A DNA stretch of 12,548 nucleotides from Gammaproteobacteria bacterium (GTDB taxonomy: Bacteria > Pseudomonadota > Gammaproteobacteria > Steroidobacterales > Steroidobacteraceae), in NCBI GenBank assembly GCA_030830595.1, contig JAURMS010000384.1:1-12548 (forward strand), given 5' to 3'. The notes beneath the pieces were generated by a model, which was not told where the DNA came from, did no database searches, and was given only the letters and a program-made list of their open reading frames with translations. This document shows, piece by piece, positions 8,101 through 12,548 of this stretch (positions within the stretch are counted from its first letter, which is position 1; each line of letters begins with the position of its first letter). The position numbers and the translations under genes are program-made.

Positions 8101-8538
8101 TGGTTCCCACACGTGATCGTGACGGCCATTGAGTGGGCCATCGGCAAGGAGCGGGCGTATCAGTACTGGCCGTTCAGGGATATCATCGACCAGGGCGGAT
8201 CGGTGGCCCTGGGCTCGGATTGGCCGGTGCTGCCGTCCCCGAACCCGCTGCTGGGGATCGAGGCGATGGTCACGCGGCAGGACCCTCAGGACACAACCAG
8301 TGAGGCGCTGTGGCCAGAACAGTCTATTACGCTGATGGAGGCCCTGCGAAGCGCGACCCTGGAGGGCGCCCGAGCTTTGAACATCGCGGATCAGGCTGGC
8401 TCGATCGAATCAGGCAAGTCAGCGGACCTCATCGTGCTCGATCGGAACCTGTTGGAGATCCCCATCAAGGAGGTCTCGGACGCCAAGGTGCTGCAAACCT
8501 ACTTCCGTGGTCGAGAGGTATACCGCGCCGATCCATGA
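5155..8538 (+). CDS. Secreted tandem two-module amidohydrolase (amidohydrolase family 3, YtcJ/NfdA-like)
   Basis: This 1127-residue protein holds two complete metal-dependent amidohydrolase modules in one chain. A Sec signal peptide (1-23, ending AAATA) places it in the periplasm. Module 1 (about 24-570) shows HxH His88/His90 (VDAHSHP), Lys311 (AIKIFLDG), His368 (KIHTAGDG), His400 (ELAHAGYV) and Asp464 (AGSDWPSA). Module 2 (about 580-1127) repeats these as His646/His648, Lys869, His925, His957 and Asp1022. The first and last sites are each exactly 558 residues apart, so this is an internal duplication. A charged linker (FRTESKSDKA) joins the modules. Single-module relatives are usually near 550 residues. 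The family includes N-substituted formamide deformylase and other N-acyl hydrolases. Substrate is not known here. AGGAAA overlaps the upstream stop and sets the ATG at 5155. The end overlaps aauB by four bases (ATGA). Modules are well diverged, so neither assembly error nor recent duplication is likely. Confidence 0.93.
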   Translation: MRKTGRIVTAALAALLPAAAATAVDLLVHSGRIYTGVAAQPWAEAVAIEDGRVVRVGSNDELLAAASPTAQRVDLGGRMAMPGIVDAHSHPMGGAIKNLFECNFPFSAGPEEVAAAVAACAAKAKPGEWIIGGQWDSNFFVNHKLVSPRQLLDGASPDNPVALADDSGHNAWVNTAALAILGLGPESPDPEGGRINREADGRTPNGVLEETAAQLASRFMDRRPPAQLAAAVEEMQRLLNGFGITAVKIANTPDDHLEAITAMDRGPGLTLHVTTSLATPYGSREAPLDIAAYEARRDSFQSKNVNTNAIKIFLDGVPTASRTAGMLEPYAPDDHFPPGYLGEMHLAEELLTEDVKALDRAGFQIKIHTAGDGSVRRALNAIEAARLANGPNGPRHELAHAGYVGDADMTRFAELNVAPDFSPYIWSPSPIIQSVIDAVGPRGERYWPTRDLLTGSAVVVAGSDWPSAVDSPNPWPGIESLVTRRAANGDPEGTLWAEQGVELAEALAIFTANSATTHGFADVTGRIEPGVSADLIVLSQDIFAVDPDRIGDTEVLLTLFNGRVVHAREPFRTESKSDKAADLVLQNGKVLARMSNIPGWAEAIAVKDGSIVAVGSNDEVADWVGSTTQVEDLQGRFVMPGFVDQHVHTYFAGEEMLYGCRLQDTMTFEQVLAKVGECAEVAAEGEWVRGGPWGSHLLPQLYKESALTALDQASKGHPLILRDDTAHNVIVNSAALALIGYGAETPNPEKGEIVRDPDTGGITGLLFESAAKAAHKAAPARTIEEDAAAVAEGVEVLSALGVTSFLDAAVPPRVARAYNHLDQAGGLNARAALAMSEGVLTVYSDESLEELVAGRDAFKSPNVLPDYVKFFLDGIPPTYTALFLEPYLPTTKFGDHFLGDIYYSGDELARLVTAFDASGATVKIHATADGSVRAALDAFAVARAQNGNSGLPHQIAHAGYVHPDDRGRFAQLGVVVDACPTFWFPHVIVTAIEWAIGKERAYQYWPFRDIIDQGGSVALGSDWPVLPSPNPLLGIEAMVTRQDPQDTTSEALWPEQSITLMEALRSATLEGARALNIADQAGSIESGKSADLIVLDRNLLEIPIKEVSDAKVLQTYFRGREVYRADP

Positions 8539-9686
8539 GGGGAAAAATCCAGCCATTCCTTCAGTGCCTTGCCATGGCGGTACTGTGCGGCGCCCAGTCC
8601 GTTACAGCGGCCGAAATTCTACCTGACCCCCTGGTCGGCCAGGACCTTCCCGAGGCCTCCCGCCCTCACTGGGTCTGGGTAAACGACATCGTTTTTTCGC
8701 ACCTGGCCGATGGCAAGGCTTTCCTGATTGATGGCGACAGCGGCCAGATGCTGGGCATGCTCAGCACCGGCTTTGCCTTCAACACGCTGCTGCTGCCGCG
8801 GGATGCCTCGGTCATCCTGTCGCCAGAGATTTATTTTTCCCGAGGCGTGCGGGGTGAGCGAACCGACGTGGTCACGCTCTACGACCCGCTCCGCCTGTCG
8901 CCGGTAGGTGAAATCCCGATCCCGCCGGGGCGCGCCATCGTCGTGCCCATGCATGCCGTTTCTACCCTGACCGACGATGATCGCTTCCTCCTGCTTTACG
9001 CTTTCAGTCCTGCGCAGAAGGTCCAGGTGGTGGATGTGAAGCGCCAAGCCTTTGTTGGCGAGATCGAAATACCCGGCTGTGCGCTGGTGTACCCGACCGG
9101 GCCGCGTGATTTCTTTTCCCTTTGCGGTGATGGATCTGCACTGGCGATCACCCTCGATGACGAAGGCAAGCCCATTGCACGGCGACGGACCCAGCGCCTG
9201 TTCGACCCGGAAACCGATCCCGTCACCGAAAAGGCGGTGAGGGTGGGCGATCGCTGGATGTTCGCCTCCTTTGCAGGGGACCTGCTTGAGGTGCAGGTGG
9301 GCAGCCGGCATGAACGGCTTGAGCGTTGGTCACTGACCACGGATGAGCAGCGGGCAGAGAGCTGGCGTCCGGGCGGCATGCAGCATCTGGCGGTGCATCA
9401 GGAGCGGGGCTGGTTGTATAGCTTGATGCATCAGGGCGGACCGGACACCCATAAGGATCCTGGCAGCGAGGTCTGGGTGTACGACCTTAAGACCCGCAAG
9501 CAGCTCAAACGTATTCCATTAGACGGCCCACTGACGTCCATTGCCGTCACTCGTGATGAGCAGCCGCTGATGTTCGGGCTGTTCATCGGTGCTACCGAAC
9601 TGCAGGTCTATGACGCAACCACCGGGGAAAAACTCAGGACCGTCGGCGAAATAGGTTTTACGCCGACCACTCTGGTGACCTACTGA
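8535..9686 (+). CDS. aauB: Aromatic amine dehydrogenase heavy (alpha) chain, beta-propeller
   Basis: This is the large subunit of a periplasmic TTQ amine dehydrogenase (MauB/AauB family), which forms a seven-bladed propeller that binds the light chain and shapes the substrate channel. The 383-residue precursor has a Sec signal peptide (about 1-26, ending VTAA). Blocks matching the family are HWVWVND (45-51), FLIDGDSGQMLGML (63-76), SRGVRGERTDVVTLYDP (102-118), YAFSPAQKVQVVD (155-167), the Cys182-Cys197 pair within CALVYPTGPRDFFSLCGDG, SWRPGGMQHLAVH (276-288) and the C-terminal DEQPLMFGL (341-349). The ATG at 8535 overlaps the preceding stop, so translation is probably coupled. The frame is open further upstream, but that would remove the signal peptide from the N-terminus. 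The family is secure. The choice of aau over mau rests mainly on the light chain and on gene order. Confidence 0.92.
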   Translation: MRGKIQPFLQCLAMAVLCGAQSVTAAEILPDPLVGQDLPEASRPHWVWVNDIVFSHLADGKAFLIDGDSGQMLGMLSTGFAFNTLLLPRDASVILSPEIYFSRGVRGERTDVVTLYDPLRLSPVGEIPIPPGRAIVVPMHAVSTLTDDDRFLLLYAFSPAQKVQVVDVKRQAFVGEIEIPGCALVYPTGPRDFFSLCGDGSALAITLDDEGKPIARRRTQRLFDPETDPVTEKAVRVGDRWMFASFAGDLLEVQVGSRHERLERWSLTTDEQRAESWRPGGMQHLAVHQERGWLYSLMHQGGPDTHKDPGSEVWVYDLKTRKQLKRIPLDGPLTSIAVTRDEQPLMFGLFIGATELQVYDATTGEKLRTVGEIGFTPTTLVTY

Positions 9687-10220
9687 ATGCATCTTGATCC
9701 AACCATCGTACTGGTAATCACTGGCGGTCTCTGCCTGCTGTTTTTCGTAGCGGCGTACCACAAGATGGCTGATTTTGACCGGCATTCCAGCGTCGTTAGA
9801 GTTTACCGGCTGGTACCGGAAGCACTCGTGGTCCCGGCCGCGTTGTCAGTAGTGGCAGCAGAGTGCACTGCGCTCGTGTTGCTGCTCTGGCCTGCCTCGC
9901 GAGCCCTGGGGGCAGTGCTGGCGGCCGCACTCCTGGGTCTGTATGCCGTTGCGATGGCAATCAATCTGGCGCGGGGCCGATTCCGCATCGATTGCGGCTG
10001 CCTGGGCCCAGGCAAGCGACAGTGGTTGCGATGGAGCCTGGTCTGGCGAAATACAGGACTCATGCTGGCGTCTCTGGCGCTTCTGCTGCCGACAACGAGC
10101 AGGCCAGTCGGCTTGATGGACCTGCTGGTGGCCATGGTCGCGGTGGTAACTCTGGCCATCTTATATGCCGCCCTGGTCTTGCTCGGTTCCCAAGGTGACC
10201 GAAACGTGGCGCGGACATGA
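9687..10220 (+). CDS. aauE: MauE/AauE-family membrane protein for light-chain maturation
   Basis: The 177-residue product is an inner-membrane protein with about four or five hydrophobic spans (near 7-24, 45-70, 73-93, 120-137 and 142-167). A CGC motif (Cys103, Cys105 in IDCGCLG) lies in the loop after the third span, as is typical of the MauE family. In methylamine dehydrogenase clusters MauE and MauD are needed for export or folding of the disulfide-rich light chain, and MauE is thought to pass redox equivalents to the periplasm. The position between aauB and aauD fits the known B-E-D-A order. The ATG directly follows the aauB stop, and the TGA overlaps the aauD start (ATGA). The ribosome-binding site is weak (GGTGA, 9674-9678), again consistent with coupling. 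Function is assigned by family and context. Confidence 0.9.
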   Translation: MHLDPTIVLVITGGLCLLFFVAAYHKMADFDRHSSVVRVYRLVPEALVVPAALSVVAAECTALVLLLWPASRALGAVLAAALLGLYAVAMAINLARGRFRIDCGCLGPGKRQWLRWSLVWRNTGLMLASLALLLPTTSRPVGLMDLLVAMVAVVTLAILYAALVLLGSQGDRNVART

Positions 10221-10828
10221 GCAGCCAGGCCTGGGTAGTAATTGGTCTGCTCTGGATTGTGGTGCTGGTCCTCGCCGTTGCCGTACTGTCGCTAGCGCGG
10301 CAAATTGGGGTGCTGCACCAGAGGGTGCAACCGGTAGGTGCGCTGGCCATCGCCAGGGGCCCTGTGGTCGGCGAACAGGCCCCAAAGGTTGCTGTCCAAC
10401 CCCTTATTGGGGCACCGCGGGAGGTGGGTGTGCCCCATCCGCGAGGGCTCGATACCCTGTTGCTTTTCATCTCGCCAGCCTGCCCAGTCTGCAAGACCCT
10501 GCTGCCCGTGGTGCAGGCCATCCGGCGGGACGAGCGACGTGCCGTCGAGGTCATTCTTGCAAGTGACGGCCCCGTCGCGGAGCATCAGGCATTCGTGCAG
10601 CGTGAGCGGCTGCAAGAGTTTCCTTACGTGCTGTCTGAGCCTCTGGGCCTTGCCTATGGTGCTGGAAAGTTGCCACATGCGGTCCTGATCGACTCGAAGG
10701 GTGTGTTACGAGCCGCTGGTTTGGTAAATTCACGCGAACAGTTGGATAGCCTGTTCGAAGCGCGGGAACTCGGCGTGGCGTCGCTGCAGGAGTACCTTGA
10801 ACGCAGCGGCAAGCGTGATGTGGCATGA
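10217..10828 (+). CDS. aauD: MauD/AauD-family thioredoxin-like protein
   Basis: The 203-residue product has one N-terminal membrane span (about 6-27) that anchors a periplasmic thioredoxin-like domain. The redox motif is Cys89-Pro-Val-Cys92 in LLLFISPACPVCKTLLPV, close to the CPxC site of known MauD proteins. A proline likely to be the cis-Pro facing the active site is Pro153 (KLPHAVLID). Known MauD proteins are required for stable light chain, probably by forming or rearranging its many disulfides. The light chain encoded next door has 14 cysteines in its mature part, which gives this protein an obvious partner. Translation starts in an ATGA overlap with aauE, and 27 bases separate its stop from aauA. 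Confidence 0.92.
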   Translation: MSSQAWVVIGLLWIVVLVLAVAVLSLARQIGVLHQRVQPVGALAIARGPVVGEQAPKVAVQPLIGAPREVGVPHPRGLDTLLLFISPACPVCKTLLPVVQAIRRDERRAVEVILASDGPVAEHQAFVQRERLQEFPYVLSEPLGLAYGAGKLPHAVLIDSKGVLRAAGLVNSREQLDSLFEARELGVASLQEYLERSGKRDVA

Positions 10829-10855
10829 CCCGACAAGCAGTGAGGATCCAAGTCC

Positions 10856-11359
10856 GTGTCTCGTTATGATGCATTGATCGAGCACCTCACCAGGAACCTC
10901 GCCGGCACGGCCGGGAGGCGCAGTTTCCTTCGCACCTTGGGGCATGTGCTGATTGGCGCCGGGGCCTTGCCGCTGTTGCCCGTGGCGCGCGGGCAGGCCG
11001 CCGGAAATGACGAACAGAATCCGCAATCCTGTGATTACTGGCGCTATTGCGCGGTGGATGGCTTTTTGTGTGCCTGCTGCGGTGGAACGGATACGATCTG
11101 TCCGCCCGGCACCGAGCCAGCCCCGATGACCTGGGTTGGCACCTGCCTGAATCCGGCAGATGGCAGGCATTACATCGTGTCCTACAACGACTGTTGTGGA
11201 AAGAGTTCCTGCGGCCGCTGTCTCTGCGCGCGAAACGAGGGCGACCGGCCCTTGTACATGGCCGGAAAGTCCAACGACTACAACTGGTGCGTGGGTAGCA
11301 AGAGCGATATTCCCTATCACTGCACCATGTCGCGAGTGATCAACGTTGTGGAGCAATGA
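10856..11359 (+). CDS. aauA: Aromatic amine dehydrogenase light (beta) chain, TTQ-bearing
   Basis: This is the catalytic subunit, carrying tryptophan tryptophylquinone made from two of its own tryptophans. The 167-residue precursor has a twin-arginine-like leader (GRRSFLRTLGH, 20-30). The mature part begins the conserved core at CDYWRYCAVDGF. The TTQ tryptophans are Trp93 (MTWVGTC) and Trp144 (YNWCVG), 51 apart as in the Alcaligenes faecalis enzyme (Trp109/Trp160). Asp112 (YNDCCGK) matches the catalytic base and Thr157 (HCTMS) the conserved active-site threonine. The 14 cysteines include the extra ones in CACCGGT and SCGRC that aromatic amine dehydrogenase has and Paracoccus methylamine dehydrogenase (12 cysteines) lacks, so aau is preferred to mau. 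The start is GTG at 10856, with GAGGA (10842-10846) nine bases upstream; no in-frame ATG lies before the twin arginines. Its stop overlaps the cytochrome start (ATGA). Confidence 0.94.
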   Translation: MSRYDALIEHLTRNLAGTAGRRSFLRTLGHVLIGAGALPLLPVARGQAAGNDEQNPQSCDYWRYCAVDGFLCACCGGTDTICPPGTEPAPMTWVGTCLNPADGRHYIVSYNDCCGKSSCGRCLCARNEGDRPLYMAGKSNDYNWCVGSKSDIPYHCTMSRVINVVEQ

Positions 11360-11784
11360 AAGCAACGGCTAGCGCCTGCCTGATGGGCGCGCTGCTTTGG
11401 CTTGTCTCGGGCGAGTGCAGCGCGGCGGAACCGCGTGACCATTACATGATCCATTGCATGGGCTGCCATGGCGAAGATGGGGCCGGGCTGCCAGGGGCGG
11501 TCCCAGACTTAAGGCGTGACTTCGCGCGCCTTGTCAGTTCAGGAGTCGGGCGCGATTACATCCTGCGGCTGCCAGGCGTGAACCAGGCAGGGCTTGATGC
11601 GCAGGACACCGCCAGCGTCCTCAATTGGATCCTGGTAAACCTGGCCAACCCCGTGGGTAATTCCTCCCAGGCTCCCTTTACGGCGGCAGAGATCCTGGCG
11701 GCTCGAAGGCAGCCACTGCTGGAATTATCCGCACTGCGGGCCAGTATCTTGGGGGAGGCCAGGGACTCCGCGGACTTGCCCTGA
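11356..11784 (+). CDS. Small monoheme c-type cytochrome lacking a distal Met or His
   Basis: The 142-residue product has a signal peptide (about 1-24, ending CSAA) and one heme c attachment site, CMGCH (34-38), so it is a periplasmic or exported cytochrome c. A helix typical of class I cytochromes (DTASVLNWILVNL) follows at 84-96. There is no Met or His anywhere after the CxxCH motif: the expected axial-Met region reads RLPGVNQAGL (71-80). The only nearby candidates for a sixth ligand are His29, Met31 and His33, just before the heme motif, or a non-standard residue. In A. faecalis a small periplasmic monoheme cytochrome gene (orf-2) also follows aauBEDA, so this is probably its counterpart and may accept electrons from the dehydrogenase. 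That role is inferred. Its stop lies two bases from the stop of the convergent protease. Confidence 0.88.
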   Translation: MKATASACLMGALLWLVSGECSAAEPRDHYMIHCMGCHGEDGAGLPGAVPDLRRDFARLVSSGVGRDYILRLPGVNQAGLDAQDTASVLNWILVNLANPVGNSSQAPFTAAEILAARRQPLLELSALRASILGEARDSADLP

Positions 11785-11786
11785 AC

Positions 11787-12548
11787 TTAGCGCCTCTTCT
11801 TGCCCTTACCACCGCCGCCGCTTCCGGAGAGGGTGACCTCTTCATAGCCGGTCCACCCTGACTGCCCAGCCGCATTGACTGCACGGAGACGATAGCGGAA
11901 GGTGCCGCCGCCCGGGCTATCCGTATAGGTAACGTTGTCCTGGCCCACAGTGAGGAGGGTCGTGCTTCCCCAATTGCCCTTGCGGCTGTTGAACTTGTCG
12001 CGCTGGATCTGGTAGCTGGATTCGTCGGCCACATCGCTCCAGCTGAGGACTGCAGCGGAACCGCTGGCCACCGCTCCGAAGGAAGCTGGCATATCGGGAG
12101 CGCTTCCGCCGCCGCCGCCGCCGCCACCGCCGCCGCCGCTATTCAGTGCGTCATGAGCGGCCTTGGCCTGGACCAGCCCAAAGCCGTAGGCGTTGTCGCG
12201 ACCGGCGTTACCGAGATCAAGCGCGGTACTGTTCAGCGCGTTACGGATTTCGGCTGCAGTCTTGGTCGGGTTCAGGCTCCAGACCAGCGCCGCCACGCCG
12301 GCCACGTGGGGCGTTGCCATGGAAGTGCCATCCCAGGCTTCGTAGCCGCTATACGCCTGGCCGGAAACCGGGGCTGTATTGTCCACCGCCGCGGTCTGAC
12401 CGAGGTAGCTCCCCTTGAGGTCCAGTCCATCCTCACGGCTGATGCTGACTGCCGGGATGGCGCTGGAACCGTTAAGCGTGCCAGCAAACCCGCCGGACAC
12501 GTTGTTGTAGATGACGGCTGCACTGCCACCGCCATTGGCTACTGCCGC
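11787..12548 (-). CDS. Subtilisin-like (S8) serine protease, C-terminal part
   Basis: This is the C-terminal part of a secreted subtilase; the reading frame is open to the right edge, so its start and the catalytic Asp and His lie outside. From the N-terminal side it shows the end of a PA-type insert (ANGGGSAAVIYNN through IPAVSISREDG), then GTSMATPHVAG (12297-12329) with the catalytic Ser codon at 12321-12323, and the end of the catalytic domain (YGFGLVQAKAAHDAL). An 11-glycine linker follows, then a fibronectin type III-like domain (SAAVLSWSDV..SSYQIQRD...FRYRLRAVN) and a GSGGGGKGKKRR tail. The tail could be surface-exposed or removed; it does not look like a standard anchor. The in-frame GTG at 12498-12500 is an internal Val codon, not a start. 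No functional link with the amine operon is evident. Confidence 0.93.
   Translation of the reverse strand, partial: AAVANGGGSAAVIYNNVSGGFAGTLNGSSAIPAVSISREDGLDLKGSYLGQTAAVDNTAPVSGQAYSGYEAWDGTSMATPHVAGVAALVWSLNPTKTAAEIRNALNSTALDLGNAGRDNAYGFGLVQAKAAHDALNSGGGGGGGGGGGSAPDMPASFGAVASGSAAVLSWSDVADESSYQIQRDKFNSRKGNWGSTTLLTVGQDNVTYTDSPGGGTFRYRLRAVNAAGQSGWTGYEEVTLSGSGGGGKGKKRR
11826..11843 (+). terminator. Candidate 3' hairpin downstream of the amine operon (weak)
   Basis: GGAGAGG (11826-11832) and CCTCTTC (11837-11843) can form a 7-bp stem with one G-U pair, closed by the loop GTGA, a GNRA tetraloop in RNA. It begins 41 bases after the cytochrome stop in the rightward transcript. No T-run follows, so it is not a standard intrinsic terminator. 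It lies inside the antisense protease coding sequence and may arise by chance. Confidence 0.2.
12106..12138 (-). repeat. (CCG)n triplet repeat encoding an 11-glycine linker
   Basis: Eleven consecutive glycine codons form a near-perfect CCG/CGG triplet tract, with one CCA interruption at 12124-12126. It links the protease catalytic domain to its fibronectin-III domain. Such tracts can change length by slippage in steps of three bases without breaking the frame, so linker length may vary among strains. Confidence 0.85.

Noticed and set aside
8310..8534. Upstream in-frame extension of aauB
   Set aside because: It is nested inside the amidohydrolase gene in another frame and would bury the signal peptide. 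The ATGA overlap gives a normal start.
8535..11359. Methylamine dehydrogenase (mau) assignment
   Set aside because: The light-chain cysteine pattern and the B-E-D-A-cytochrome layout without amicyanin, mauF or mauG fit aromatic amine dehydrogenase better.
12106..12138. CCG triplet tract as an origin, regulatory or mobile-element repeat
   Set aside because: It is in frame within the protease and encodes a glycine linker between two recognised domains.

Overview
The window (roughly 60-65% GC by eye) looks like a chromosomal segment of a Gram-negative proteobacterium, most likely a gammaproteobacterium. The clues are an E. coli-type endonuclease VIII (Nei), a large TonB-dependent outer-membrane receptor, Sec and Tat leaders on several enzymes, and an S8 protease with a PA insert and a fibronectin-III tail. 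The species cannot be fixed from the sequence. There are no RNA genes, transposons or CRISPR arrays, and no gene-free stretch longer than about 100 bases.

Layout. The left edge holds the 5' end of a leftward, secreted SMP-30/beta-propeller-like gene (2-187), too short to stand out as an ORF. It is divergent from nei (249-1109). A Tat-exported amidase-signature hydrolase (1072-2634) overlaps the end of nei. After a 104-base gap comes a tightly packed rightward cluster of seven genes: a TonB-dependent receptor (2739-5144), a secreted 1127-residue protein made of two complete amidohydrolase-family-3 modules in tandem (5155-8538), and an aromatic amine dehydrogenase set in the order aauB-aauE-aauD-aauA-cytochrome c (8535-11784). 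Gene junctions are ATGA overlaps, direct abutment, or gaps of 10 and 27 bases, so one operon is likely. A convergent subtilisin-like protease (complement 11787 to beyond 12548) closes the window, two bases from the cytochrome stop.

How the genes may work together. AauA and AauB are the light and heavy chains of a periplasmic tryptophan tryptophylquinone (TTQ) amine dehydrogenase, and the light chain resembles aromatic amine dehydrogenase more than methylamine dehydrogenase. AauE and AauD are the membrane and thioredoxin-like factors that support light-chain disulfide folding. The c-type cytochrome is a plausible electron acceptor. The receptor and two-module amidohydrolase sit upstream in the same transcription unit and all act at or outside the inner membrane. 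I therefore infer a periplasmic pathway in which an amide- or formamide-capped amine is imported through the outer membrane, hydrolysed to a primary amine by the amidohydrolase (perhaps also by the Tat amidase), and deaminated by the TTQ enzyme. The individual protein families are well recognised. The combined pathway and its substrate are inference.
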